Shown here in pieces: positions 43,025 through 51,815 of a stretch of DNA of 64,000 nt. Numbering within the stretch: position 1 is the stretch's first letter; each line of letters begins with the position of its first letter. This DNA is from Thermoplasmata archaeon (GTDB lineage: Archaea; Thermoplasmatota; Thermoplasmata; Methanomassiliicoccales; Methanomethylophilaceae). The DNA lies in contig SUST01000001.1 of assembly GCA_015063285.1 (NCBI GenBank), positions 1-64,000 of the forward strand. Reading direction: 5' to 3'. A model generated the notes under the pieces. It was not told the origin of the DNA and searched no databases. It worked only from the letters and a program-made list of their open reading frames with translations. Both the position numbers and the translations under genes were made by a program.

Positions 43025-44187
43025 CAGTAGATCCCTCCAATCTTAAGGAATACAGCGATTGCGAGGTTGAACACTGCCAAAGGCATGAAGACCTTCCAAC
43101 CGAGGTTAAGGATCTGATCGGGCCTGACACGAGCGATTGCTCCTCTGACGAGGATCATCAGGAAGAACACGAACCATGCCTTGATAAGGAACACGATCTC
43201 AGGAAGGGCTGTTCCGCCGATGAAGGGGAGAGTCCATCCTCCGAGGAACATGATGGCGACCATACCGCACGAGACTGAACCTCTGAGGTAGTCTGCGAGC
43301 ATGATAAGTCCCCACTTCATTCCTGCGTACTCGGTCTGCCATCCCTCGACCAGCTCAGTCTCTGCTTCGGCGATGTCGAAGGGGGGCCTCTCACACTCTG
43401 CGATTGCGCAGAAGAAGAAGACGATGAAACCGAGGGCCATCGGGATGATAAGCCAAACTGTGTCCTGAAGTGCAACGATTTCGCCGATGTTGAAGCTTCC
43501 TGCGAGCAGGGAGACGGTGGCGATGATGATGAGCATCGGGACTTCGTAAGAGATCATCAGTTCTGCTGCCCTGATTCCTCCGATAAGGGAGTACTTGTTG
43601 TTCTGTGCCCATCCGGAAACCAGGATGAAGAACGGGGCAAGGGCGTAGAACGCCATGATGATCAAAAGTCCGGTGTCATAGTTCACGACATACCATCTGT
43701 CGGACAGGGGCACCATACAAGCGACAAAACAAGAAAGACCGACGATAAGCGAGACACACCAGATGTATGTCATCTTGTCGACTTTCGCGGGGATTGTGTT
43801 CTCTTTCATGAAGGTCTTAAGACCGTCCGCGACACACTGAAGGAATCCCTTCATTCCGATCATTGTTCCGCGCCTGTCCATCAGCCTTCCGAGGACCTTA
43901 CGCTCCATCCATAGATTGAGCAGGACCACGACGAATGCCACGATGAAGACGACGAGCATGAAGAGGACCAATGCGAAGATGACCAATACCTGGTCGCACA
44001 CCAGCCACTCGGAGACCGGGTTGCCAGGGAAGAGCAGGTCGATAAGCCATGCGATTGTTCCGCCGATGATCTCCCAGAGTCCGTAACAGATATCGTACGG
44101 AAGGTTGTCCGTCAGGAAAGGTGTGAAGGGGTTGGCGTAGGGATCCCTGAAGTTGATCCAATCCAATATAGATACGTAATCTGCCAT
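43024..44187 (-). CDS. fpoH: Fpo-like complex subunit H
   Basis: A 387-residue membrane subunit with nine or more helices (NuoH family) at the junction of the membrane arm and the iron-sulfur arm. It contains the WMERKVLGRLMDRRG block, LISYEVPMLIIIATVSLLAGS and the cytosolic loop ECERPPFDIAEAETELVEGW, which are family hallmarks. A longer N-terminus (about 60 residues before the first family helix) is present. It sits six bases after fpoD. Confidence 0.93.
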   Translation of the reverse strand: MADYVSILDWINFRDPYANPFTPFLTDNLPYDICYGLWEIIGGTIAWLIDLLFPGNPVSEWLVCDQVLVIFALVLFMLVVFIVAFVVVLLNLWMERKVLGRLMDRRGTMIGMKGFLQCVADGLKTFMKENTIPAKVDKMTYIWCVSLIVGLSCFVACMVPLSDRWYVVNYDTGLLIIMAFYALAPFFILVSGWAQNNKYSLIGGIRAAELMISYEVPMLIIIATVSLLAGSFNIGEIVALQDTVWLIIPMALGFIVFFFCAIAECERPPFDIAEAETELVEGWQTEYAGMKWGLIMLADYLRGSVSCGMVAIMFLGGWTLPFIGGTALPEIVFLIKAWFVFFLMILVRGAIARVRPDQILNLGWKVFMPLAVFNLAIAVFLKIGGIY

Positions 44188-44193
44188 TCTCCC

Positions 44194-45348
44194 TCACCTG
44201 TCAGTCTCTCCGAGACACATGTCGATCTGGGCCAGAACTGCAGGAACATCTGCGATCCTGACTCCCTCGCACATTACCTTGGAGCATGAAACGTTCGTAA
44301 AGATCGGACTGCGCACCTTAAGCCTGTAAGGCTTGTCTGTACCGTCGGATACGAGGTACATGATGGACTCTCCACGGGGATCCTCGAGCCTTCCGAATGT
44401 TGTTCCGGCGGGGACCTTTGTGGGGGTCTTGATCCTGTAGGGTGCGTTCTTTCCGATTGCCTCGATCTTCTTGACTGCCTGCCTGATGATATCGCAGGAC
44501 TGGAACATCTCCTCGATACGGATCATGTACCTGTCGTACGTGTCTCCGACCTTGGTGTCCTTGTTGAGGACCGGGACCTCGAAGTCGACCTTGTCATAGT
44601 TGTCGTAGGGGTCGTCACGGCGGATATCGAAATCGACACCGCAACCCCTCATTGCGGGACCAGTGAGACCCATGTTGGCACACTGCTCGCGTGTGAGGTA
44701 GCTGATCTTCCTCATCCTTGATACGAAGACTGAAGAGTCGTCGATGAGGTAGATGATGTCCCACATTGCCTTCTCGAAACGGTCGACTGTCCTCAGAATA
44801 TCCCTGTCGAACAGCTCGGTCGTGTCGTTCCTGACTCCTCCGATACGGGGGAAGTTCGTGGTCATCCTGGCACCGCACAGTTTGACGTTGAGGTCCAGGA
44901 AGTACTCCCTCTCCCTCATTGCCCAGAGGAACACGGTCAGGTTACCCATGTCGGTTCCGACTGCAGCGAGCCACATGAGGTGCGACTGGATACGGCACAC
45001 CTCGTCAGCTACGATTCTGATGTATTTGGCCTTCTCAGGAATATCGATTCCGAGGGCCTTCTCCACTGTCATGCAGTAGAGGTGAGAATATGTCATTGAT
45101 GCACAGTAGCAGAGACGGTCGGTCATGGGGATGATCCTTGCGTAGTCCCTGTTCTCAGTCTCCTTCTCCCAACCGCGGTGAAGATATCCGACGATAGGAT
45201 CTGCGTCAACGCAGAACTCTCCGTCGATCTTCAGCTTGAGTGTCCAAAGACCGTGAGAGAACGGGTGCTGGGGACCCCAGATAACCCACATCTTGTCTGT
45301 GTCCATCTTCTCTTGTGCTTCTAATACGGGTACAAGCGAATCTGCCAT
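44194..45348 (-). CDS. fpoD: Fpo-like complex subunit D
   Basis: A 384-residue soluble subunit (NuoD family, related to [NiFe]-hydrogenase large subunits). It shows GPQHPFSHG, then DADPIVGYLHRGWEKETENRDY and LTGPAMRGCGVDFDIRRDDPY. I start at the ATG at 45348 (MADSLVPVLEA), five bases after the fpoC stop; the longer open frame upstream lies inside fpoC. Hydrogenase nickel-ligand cysteine pairs are absent, as expected. Confidence 0.93.
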   Translation of the reverse strand: MADSLVPVLEAQEKMDTDKMWVIWGPQHPFSHGLWTLKLKIDGEFCVDADPIVGYLHRGWEKETENRDYARIIPMTDRLCYCASMTYSHLYCMTVEKALGIDIPEKAKYIRIVADEVCRIQSHLMWLAAVGTDMGNLTVFLWAMREREYFLDLNVKLCGARMTTNFPRIGGVRNDTTELFDRDILRTVDRFEKAMWDIIYLIDDSSVFVSRMRKISYLTREQCANMGLTGPAMRGCGVDFDIRRDDPYDNYDKVDFEVPVLNKDTKVGDTYDRYMIRIEEMFQSCDIIRQAVKKIEAIGKNAPYRIKTPTKVPAGTTFGRLEDPRGESIMYLVSDGTDKPYRLKVRSPIFTNVSCSKVMCEGVRIADVPAVLAQIDMCLGETDR

Positions 45349-45353
45349 GGTTC

Positions 45354-45818
45354 TCACTCCTGACTCCTGAGTTTGTATGACTTCCTGAAGGGGAAGAATT
45401 CGTAGGACTGCGGTGTGAGCAGCCTCTCCAGCCTCGGGTGGTTGTCGAAGACGATTCCGAACAGTTCCCATGTCTCCCTCTCATGCCAGTTCGCTCCCTG
45501 CCAGATGTCGGTGACACAGGCGATGTGGAGATCGTCGGCCGGGACGTCGACGTCGAGGTCGATCATGATTCCGTTGTAGTAGTTGGACAAGAGGTAAACG
45601 ACCATCAGATGGTCGATGTAGTCCACGGCGGTCACGACGGAGCAGTGCTCGAACGTGAGGTTGTCGTGGATGAATTGGCAAACATCATGGGAGATCTCCC
45701 TGGGGCATTTTGCCTTGACCCTGCGCTCCTCTGTGGAGATGATCTCCACTCCGGAGAAGTTTGTTGTGAGGGCGTTTGTGATCTCCTCGATTGAAGGACT
45801 CTGATAGACTTCTGCCAT
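45354..45818 (-). CDS. fpoC: Fpo-like complex subunit C
   Basis: This 154-residue NuoC-type (30 kDa) subunit has YIDHLMVVYLLSNYYNG in the middle and the typical end ANWHERETWELFGIVFDNHPRLERLLTP. It starts at the ATG at 45818 (MAEVYQSPSIEE), two bases after the fpoB stop region. It supports FpoD and FpoB in the peripheral arm. Confidence 0.92.
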   Translation of the reverse strand: MAEVYQSPSIEEITNALTTNFSGVEIISTEERRVKAKCPREISHDVCQFIHDNLTFEHCSVVTAVDYIDHLMVVYLLSNYYNGIMIDLDVDVPADDLHIACVTDIWQGANWHERETWELFGIVFDNHPRLERLLTPQSYEFFPFRKSYKLRSQE

Positions 45819-45820
45819 GC

Positions 45821-46378
45821 TCAGTCCTCCATGAAGTTTCCTCTGCGGAAGTATGCCTCGATCTTCTTCTGAAGGAGCATGAATCCGTCGATCATCGCAT
45901 CGGGACGTGCGGGACAACCGGGGATGTACACGTCGACGGGGACGATCTGGTCAAGTCCCTGGATACAGTTGTAGGAATCGTACCAAGGTCCTCCAGAAAT
46001 GGCGCACTCTCCCATTGCCACGACCCACTTGGGGTTGGGGATCATCTCGTAGAGACGCCTAAGGTCGGGACGGATCTTCTTCGAAATCCAGCCGTTAACG
46101 AGCAGGATATCGGTCTGCCTGGGCGATGAACGGTAGATCATACCGTAACGCTCTGCATCGTACCTGGGCGCGGATGCGGCCGCCATCTCGAGAGCACAGC
46201 AGGCCAGTCCCCAGTGAAGGGGGTGCATGGAGTTCTTCATTCCCCAAGCCCAGATGGGACCCGTCAATTTATCCACTGATTTCTTTGTTCCGGTGCTGAG
46301 CAGGTCATTGATGATCGCGTCCGACCATGTCATGAACTCGTCAGCACTCATTGCTACTGCATGGGGGTAAAGGCTCAT
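45821..46378 (-). CDS. fpoB: Fpo-like complex subunit B
   Basis: A 185-residue subunit that carries the last [4Fe-4S] cluster (N2) before the membrane carrier. The ligands appear as the Cys pair in GLACCALEMAAAS, one in VAMGECAISGG and one in VYIPGCPARPDA. The ATG at 46378 (MSLYPHAVAMSAD) overlaps the fpoA stop by four bases (ATGA) and is therefore preferred over the ATG two codons earlier. The membrane acceptor in this lineage is not settled. Confidence 0.92.
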   Translation of the reverse strand: MSLYPHAVAMSADEFMTWSDAIINDLLSTGTKKSVDKLTGPIWAWGMKNSMHPLHWGLACCALEMAAASAPRYDAERYGMIYRSSPRQTDILLVNGWISKKIRPDLRRLYEMIPNPKWVVAMGECAISGGPWYDSYNCIQGLDQIVPVDVYIPGCPARPDAMIDGFMLLQKKIEAYFRRGNFMED

Positions 46379-46737
46379 ATCCATACTTCTGCCTCCTTTT
46401 TGAGAGAGTATGCCACTCCGAGGACCATGATTCCGAAGAAGATGATCATCATGAGCTGAGCGGTAGCGCTCAATCCTGAGAAGGCGATTGCCCAGATCAG
46501 GAGGAAAGTCGCTACTAAGTCGAAGACGACGAAGATAAGAGCGAACGTGTAGTACTGGAATCTGAACTGCACGTGCGCTTCTCCGATAGGCTCCGAACCG
46601 CACTCATAGGTCTGCTCCATCCACTCTGTGGGTTTCTCAGGCCTAAGGAACCTCGATACCAACCATGCGAGAGGGCCAAATGCGAACGTCAAAAGCGCCA
46701 CAAAAGCCAACGGCATGTAGTACATTATTAGTAACAT
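46375..46737 (-). CDS. fpoA: Fpo-like complex subunit A
   Basis: A 120-residue NuoA-type membrane protein with three helices (about 5-25, 60-82 and 88-108). The conserved loop EQTYECGSEPIGEA contains the Cys-Gly-x-Glu-Pro motif. It is the first gene of the operon. The ATG at 46737 (MLLIMYYMPL) is used; one at 46725 (MYYMPLAF) is also possible. The tataataggg-like AT-rich stretch at about 46788-46797 is a likely promoter element on this side, shared in part with divergent proC. Confidence 0.9.
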   Translation of the reverse strand: MLLIMYYMPLAFVALLTFAFGPLAWLVSRFLRPEKPTEWMEQTYECGSEPIGEAHVQFRFQYYTFALIFVVFDLVATFLLIWAIAFSGLSATAQLMMIIFFGIMVLGVAYSLKKEAEVWI

Positions 46738-46853
46738 TGGGCGATTGGATACTTTATTGGTACATAAAGATAACCGCACACGCGTTCCTATAATAGGGCG
46801 TTGTTAGACGGTTTAGACCACAGTTTTAGTACTGAATCAACGATTAACGGACC

Positions 46854-47660
46854 ATGTCTAGCCATATCGGATTCATCGGTGCCGGGAAGATGGCAGAGGC
46901 CCTCATCGGAGGGCTGATCGCCAAGAAAGTGTTCTCGAAGGACGAGATCATCGCCTGCGCCCCGAGTCAGAAGACGAGAGAACACATCGAGACCGTCTAC
47001 GGCGTCAAGACCTATGCGAAGGCCGCGGACATGGTGAAGGATGCGGACCTCATCGTGCTCGCCGTCAAGCCCAAGAACGTACCCGGACTGTTCGAGGACG
47101 AGGGCGTGAAGATAGGCAAAGGGAAGATCCTCATCAGCATCGTCGCCGGACTCTCGCTCGAGAAGATGAATCGTTATGTGCCAGACGCTAAAAAAGTTAG
47201 AGTTATGCCCAACCATTGCTGCATGGTCCTCGAAGGCGCCATGGGCTACACGTGCGATCCTACGCTGAAAGCGGCGGACAAGAAGAAGATAGAGAAGATT
47301 CTGTCCTCTGTAGGATTAGCGGTCGAGGTGCCCGAATCTCAGATGGATGCAGTGACGGGAATCGCAGGAAGCTCTCCCGCATTCCTCTATATGGTGATCG
47401 ATGCCATGGCGGATGCAGGTGTCCTGAACGGCCTCAGCCGCGAGCAATCCATAAAATTGGCAGCACAGTCCATGCTCGGAGCGGCCAAGATGGTCCTGGA
47501 GACCGGAAAGCATCCGGATCAGCTCAGAGACGAGGTATGTTCACCCGGAGGAACCACAATCGTCGGAGTGAAGATACTCGAGGACCTCGGAATGCGCTCG
47601 GCCATGTCCAACGCAGTCGATGGGACGATAGCGAAATCCCGCGAGATGTCGCAGGAATGA
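46854..47660 (+). CDS. proC: pyrroline-5-carboxylate reductase
   Basis: Reduces 1-pyrroline-5-carboxylate to proline with NAD(P)H. The 268-residue enzyme has the Rossmann start GFIGAGKMAEALIGGL, then VLAVKPKN, and the dimer-domain hallmark GIAGSSPAFLYMVIDAMADAGVLNG followed by EVCSPGGTTI. It is divergent from the Fpo operon and convergent with the B12/radical SAM gene. It is the last step of proline synthesis; the aldehyde dehydrogenase homologue at 13950 resembles the opposing catabolic enzyme but is degenerate. Confidence 0.93.
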   Translation: MSSHIGFIGAGKMAEALIGGLIAKKVFSKDEIIACAPSQKTREHIETVYGVKTYAKAADMVKDADLIVLAVKPKNVPGLFEDEGVKIGKGKILISIVAGLSLEKMNRYVPDAKKVRVMPNHCCMVLEGAMGYTCDPTLKAADKKKIEKILSSVGLAVEVPESQMDAVTGIAGSSPAFLYMVIDAMADAGVLNGLSREQSIKLAAQSMLGAAKMVLETGKHPDQLRDEVCSPGGTTIVGVKILEDLGMRSAMSNAVDGTIAKSREMSQE

Positions 47661-47663
47661 AAC

Positions 47664-49388
47664 TCACTTTCTGAAAAACGACCTTACCAGACCGATACCG
47701 ACGCGGGGTGCGTTGCTCCATATGGAGCCCGCATCCCAGTCGAGGTCCTTTTTGTTAGCTATCGTGGAGTTCATCATACGGGTACCCTCGTCCTTGGTCT
47801 CCCAGAGGCGGGCGTTCCTCTCCTCGGCATCCTCGATCTTCATGATTTCGTCGACCTTGTGCATCAGCTCACGGGCGAACTCGGTCCTCTGACATCTGTC
47901 GTTCTTGACGCTCTCCTCGATACGGCCTGCCTCGAACTCCTTCTGGGCAAGCACCAATGCAGCATCGTAGGACACTTCTGCTATGTCATCGCGGGTCATC
48001 CACTTGGTCTCATAGGACAGGACATGTTTCCAAGAGGGGTTGTCCAACAGCTTCCTGTGATCTTCCAGGGTATGTGCCCTTAGGGTGTATCCCCACTTCT
48101 CGGGTTCCTCGAAGATTCTGCTCCCGGGATCGACGAAGGGTGCGAACGGTGCATTGTAGATGAATAGCCCGTCATCCCTGCCTACCAGGCTCCACAGCCT
48201 CTCTGCCGATTCCACGCTGTACAGGGCGGATGCTCTGTCCTGGTAGGGGAGTCCGTTCATGTAGAACAGGTCCATCCTGCTGCACCCGTTGTTGAATGCC
48301 GCCGGCAGCGTCTTCTCTATGGCCTCGTTCGTGTAACCCTTTCCCAGGTTCAGGCGAACCTGCTCGTCATGGGAATCGGGCGAAAATTCGATAGACCAAC
48401 CTCCATCGAAGGTGTCGTTGATCTTCTTGAAGTATTCCGGCGTTCCGCCGTTGAACAGCTCGATGACGACATGGTTCTTGATGCGCCTCTCCTTGCATTC
48501 CTTGAGGAATCTGTCGGCATAATCCATACTCTGCTGCCTCAAATCGCCCACGATGAATATGGGTGTGTCCAGATAGGACTGGATGACATCCATGTCCTCC
48601 GCCAGTTTCTCAGGGCTCCTGTAAGCGGGGGCCTTCCTACAGACCACTTTGCCGTTGGCGTGATGGGAACCTCCGCACTCGGCGCAGTTTATGGAGCAAC
48701 CCCTGACGGTGAAGACCGATGTCAGGGGGAGCTTGTCCCATCCGAACCATGGCAGGGCTCCGGAGATGTCCATGTTGCGCATGACGCACTTGATCATGGT
48801 CCCGTAATCGAACTTTATCTCGTCAAGGGACTGTAGCGAATATGAGACCAGGTTCTCGTGCACGTTCCCGTTTCCGTCCTTCCATGTGAGGTTCGGGACC
48901 TCGGAGAGGTCGCCTCCCTTCGAGAGGGCCTCCATCATCATCACAGTGGGGACCTCCGTAGTGTCCCCTCTCATAACCAGGTCAATCTCGGGACGCTGGA
49001 TGAGCTCCCTGTAGAAGTACGAGGAAGTGAGCCCTCCGAACTCCACAAGGGCATCGGGATGGTATTTCTTGACGATCTTCGCCAGCTCTATCGCACCATG
49101 AGCATGGGGCATCCAGTGGAGGTCTATGGCGAAGACCTTGGCATTGAGCTTGCTGATCCTCTTCTCCACGTCGAACTTGTCGCTTTGGAGCATCTGGACC
49201 GCTATGTTGACGATCCTGGTCTTGAAACCGGCAGCCTCCAGATGGGAGGAGATCGTCATGAATCCTATAGGATACATCTCGAAGACCGGCGACGACGGTA
49301 TAACATCGCTGACCGGCCCGTAGAATATCGGTTTCTTGCGGAAGTCATAGACGGACGGCGCATGCATGAATATGATGTCCGAGCTCAT
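47664..49388 (-). CDS. B12-binding/radical SAM protein (Ta0216-like family)
   Basis: A 574-residue protein with an N-terminal B12-binding-like Rossmann domain (about residues 40-170) and a radical SAM domain whose cluster motif is VRGCSINCAECGGSHH (CX3CX2C). The family is known from Thermoplasma Ta0216 and related archaea and has no assigned reaction. Members of the larger class methylate unactivated carbons or cyclise lipids. It is the last gene in the operon folD-kptA-mmp11-uppS, three bases after uppS. The methanogenesis marker in the same operon hints at a role in cofactor or MCR modification; this is inference. Confidence 0.75.
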   Translation of the reverse strand: MSSDIIFMHAPSVYDFRKKPIFYGPVSDVIPSSPVFEMYPIGFMTISSHLEAAGFKTRIVNIAVQMLQSDKFDVEKRISKLNAKVFAIDLHWMPHAHGAIELAKIVKKYHPDALVEFGGLTSSYFYRELIQRPEIDLVMRGDTTEVPTVMMMEALSKGGDLSEVPNLTWKDGNGNVHENLVSYSLQSLDEIKFDYGTMIKCVMRNMDISGALPWFGWDKLPLTSVFTVRGCSINCAECGGSHHANGKVVCRKAPAYRSPEKLAEDMDVIQSYLDTPIFIVGDLRQQSMDYADRFLKECKERRIKNHVVIELFNGGTPEYFKKINDTFDGGWSIEFSPDSHDEQVRLNLGKGYTNEAIEKTLPAAFNNGCSRMDLFYMNGLPYQDRASALYSVESAERLWSLVGRDDGLFIYNAPFAPFVDPGSRIFEEPEKWGYTLRAHTLEDHRKLLDNPSWKHVLSYETKWMTRDDIAEVSYDAALVLAQKEFEAGRIEESVKNDRCQRTEFARELMHKVDEIMKIEDAEERNARLWETKDEGTRMMNSTIANKKDLDWDAGSIWSNAPRVGIGLVRSFFRK

Positions 49389-49391
49389 GCA

Positions 49392-50171
49392 TCATGCTCC
49401 GTAACGCCTCTTGCGCTGCTGATATGTCCTGATGGCCCTCAGGAAGTCTATGTACCTGAATCCCGGCCAGTAGACATCCGTGAAATACAACTCGGAATAA
49501 GCCATCTGCCAAAGCAGGAAGTTGGAGATCCTGATCTCCCCGGATGTCCTCAGCACGAGGTCTGGATCCGGTATGTCGCTTGTAGAGATGGCGGATGATA
49601 TCATGTCCTCGTCTATGTCGTCGACAGTGATCTCACCTTTCTGGACCTTCTTCACGATGCACCTCACAGCCTGGGCGATGTCCTGCCTTCCGCCGTATCC
49701 TACCGCCATGTAGACTGTGACCTCGTTGTAATCCTTGGTCTTCTCCTCCGCGTATTCGACCGCTTTGAGGAGTTCCGGGGAGAAAAGGCTCCTGTCCCCG
49801 ATGACCCTGATACCTGCGCGGCGCTTATGGACCTCCTCCGAGTCAGCATACTCGTAGAAGGACTTCTCCATCAACTCCATGATGTACTCCACCTCCTCCG
49901 GATCCCTCTTGAAGTTCTCCGTGGAGAATGCGAACAAAGTGAGATGGCTGATCCCCAGATCCGTGCACCACTCCAGGACCTCCTTGAGCTTGTCCCTGCC
50001 CATGGTATGTCCCTTGATGGTGGGTTCCCCGAGGACCTCCTCCGCGTATCTGCGGTTGCCGTCCATGATGATGGCGATATGCTTGGGGATCGCCCCGTTC
50101 ATGACCTCCTTTCTGAGCGAGGATTCGTAAGCCGTATATGCTGCATCCTTGACCAGATTGGGCATCGCCAT
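49392..50171 (-). CDS. uppS: cis-prenyltransferase (polyprenyl diphosphate synthase, UppS family)
   Basis: A 259-residue enzyme that extends geranylgeranyl diphosphate with cis isoprene units for the dolichol-like carrier. It has HIAIIMDGNRRYAEE (catalytic Asp), GHTMGRDKLKEVLEW and the C-terminal block LVLRTSGEIRISNFLLWQ followed by ELYFTDVYWPGF. The ATG at 50171 (MAMPNLVKDAAY) begins five bases after the mmp11 stop; the longer frame upstream lies inside mmp11. The extra 25 N-terminal residues before the family core are usual in archaea. Confidence 0.92.
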   Translation of the reverse strand: MAMPNLVKDAAYTAYESSLRKEVMNGAIPKHIAIIMDGNRRYAEEVLGEPTIKGHTMGRDKLKEVLEWCTDLGISHLTLFAFSTENFKRDPEEVEYIMELMEKSFYEYADSEEVHKRRAGIRVIGDRSLFSPELLKAVEYAEEKTKDYNEVTVYMAVGYGGRQDIAQAVRCIVKKVQKGEITVDDIDEDMISSAISTSDIPDPDLVLRTSGEIRISNFLLWQMAYSELYFTDVYWPGFRYIDFLRAIRTYQQRKRRYGA

Positions 50172-50176
50172 GTCTA

Positions 50177-51130
50177 TCACTCGAAGTCTTGAGGAACGCC
50201 TGCGGCCTTCTCGCCCATGTCGAAGCAGCCTATGGCCGCCACGGCGCCGATGACGCCTTTGGTCCCGCCGTTGAGCGAGATGATCTGCACCCCGTTCTCT
50301 TCCGCTACCTTGACCGCATCCTCCGGTTTGAAGAGGATGCTCTTGCAATCCCACCCGAAATCCGCCAGGCTCTTGGGAATCTCCAGACCCTGGAAGACCG
50401 TCATGATAGCATCTTCGGAATAGCTCTCTTTGCGGATGAAATCCGCAGCATACTCGATGAGCGCCGGAATCTCCGACTCCTTGACGGCGAAGGACACTGC
50501 GGTACCGCAGCAGTTCGTCGTCTTGTTGGGTGCATCGGGATTGAGCTGGACGATCTTGTGCTCGATGAACTTGCCGATAGGGCACTGTGTTCCGAGCTTG
50601 AGTCCCGCGACCCATGTGGCCCCCTTCTCCTTCGTATCGGTATCGTCGATACCGATGATCACACGGACCAGCTTAGGGGTTATGATGTCCACGTGGGTGG
50701 TGTGTCCGCCTCCCATCTTGAAATCGTCGGGGAATTCGGTGCGGAGGACGTCAGGGCATGCAGGCATGCATGCTCCGATCCCTACGGATGCTCCTGCCAT
50801 CCCGTACCATGTGGAACGGACCTCGTCACCCTCGATCTTGATGGATTTGATACCCATCGCGCCAAGCTGCTGTGAGACCGGACCGAATCTGAGCTCCCCC
50901 TCGCCGATTTCCGCTGTGGTGATCAGCATGGTGGACTTCAGCTTCACGGACTTGATGACACCGCCTGTACGGCGCCTGTTGACCGCATCCCATTCCGCTG
51001 GACCGACGGACGAGCATGTCTCTATGAACTGGACCTTGCCGCTCTTCTCGTCGACCATCGTCAGGAAGCGCTTGCAGAACATCCTTCCTGTCCTGGCCTG
51101 TACCTCTTCCGGCGTCAGTATCTGCACCAT
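50177..51130 (-). CDS. methanogenesis marker protein 11
   Basis: A 317-residue protein of the methanogen-restricted marker 11 family. The core is VIIGIDDTDTKEKGATWVAGL, a segment shared with the tRNA-Ile2 agmatidine synthetase fold, then NCCGTAVSFAV. Its biochemical role is not established. It lies between kptA and uppS on one strand, 25 bases after kptA and five before uppS. Presence of this family supports a methanogen host. Confidence 0.88.
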   Translation of the reverse strand: MVQILTPEEVQARTGRMFCKRFLTMVDEKSGKVQFIETCSSVGPAEWDAVNRRRTGGVIKSVKLKSTMLITTAEIGEGELRFGPVSQQLGAMGIKSIKIEGDEVRSTWYGMAGASVGIGACMPACPDVLRTEFPDDFKMGGGHTTHVDIITPKLVRVIIGIDDTDTKEKGATWVAGLKLGTQCPIGKFIEHKIVQLNPDAPNKTTNCCGTAVSFAVKESEIPALIEYAADFIRKESYSEDAIMTVFQGLEIPKSLADFGWDCKSILFKPEDAVKVAEENGVQIISLNGGTKGVIGAVAAIGCFDMGEKAAGVPQDFE

Positions 51131-51155
51131 ATTAACACCAATTCCTCTGGAAGGG

Positions 51156-51815
51156 TCAGTCCTCTTCCTCTTCCGATCCGTACTCGTCCGGGTCAGCGAC
51201 GAACAGTGCCTCGGCGGGAACGTTCCTGCAGAGGTAGACGGTGCGTGCGGCCTTTCCGATGTCGTAACCTGCGTCCATACAGATGTCCGTGTCGATTCCG
51301 AGGATTATGGGGTCCTCGGTGTGCACGAGACCTGCGCGCATGGCATCCTGGAATGTCCTCGAGAGATGGACCATGGAGCGGTCGCCAGGTACGATTCCGT
51401 TCTCGAGCAGGTCCTCGACCTCCTCCTCGTTGGTGGGGTAGAAGAGCTCCTCGGGTATGTTCTCACAGTCCAGCTTGATGTCGAGCTCAATCGTGTGGCC
51501 GTAGGTTGCCCTGATCTTACCGGCGGAGATGCTGTACCTTCCCTTGGGGTCGGTATCGACCAGCGCTTCCAGGTGTCTGATCCTGAGCCATCCCATGCGG
51601 GGGTTCAGGTCCTTGATCTTGTCGAGCACGTCGCGGGTAGAGACGTATCCCTGGGAGTCCATCCTGAGATTGTACTTCCCGTGCCTCAGGATTCCTGCCA
51701 ATGTCCTTCCAATCTTCTCAACCTCGAAATCGGACATTATGAATTTGCCTTCTTCGCCGCAATAGGGGCAGCGTTCGTTACGGAAATATCCGTGCTCCTC
51801 GCATTCTCTTATCAT
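51156..51815 (-). CDS. kptA: RNA 2'-phosphotransferase (KptA/Tpt1) with N-terminal zinc motif
   Basis: A 219-residue enzyme that moves an RNA 2'-phosphate to NAD. A short zinc motif (CEEHGYFRNERCPYC) comes first, as in many archaeal copies. The catalytic domain shows ILRHGKYNLRMDSQGYV (Arg-His), then ISAGKIRATYGHTIEL and a late SMVHLSRTFQDAM. The usual YHGT is replaced by FYPT. I use the ATG at 51815, which overlaps the folD stop by four bases. Confidence 0.85.
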   Translation of the reverse strand: MIRECEEHGYFRNERCPYCGEEGKFIMSDFEVEKIGRTLAGILRHGKYNLRMDSQGYVSTRDVLDKIKDLNPRMGWLRIRHLEALVDTDPKGRYSISAGKIRATYGHTIELDIKLDCENIPEELFYPTNEEEVEDLLENGIVPGDRSMVHLSRTFQDAMRAGLVHTEDPIILGIDTDICMDAGYDIGKAARTVYLCRNVPAEALFVADPDEYGSEEEED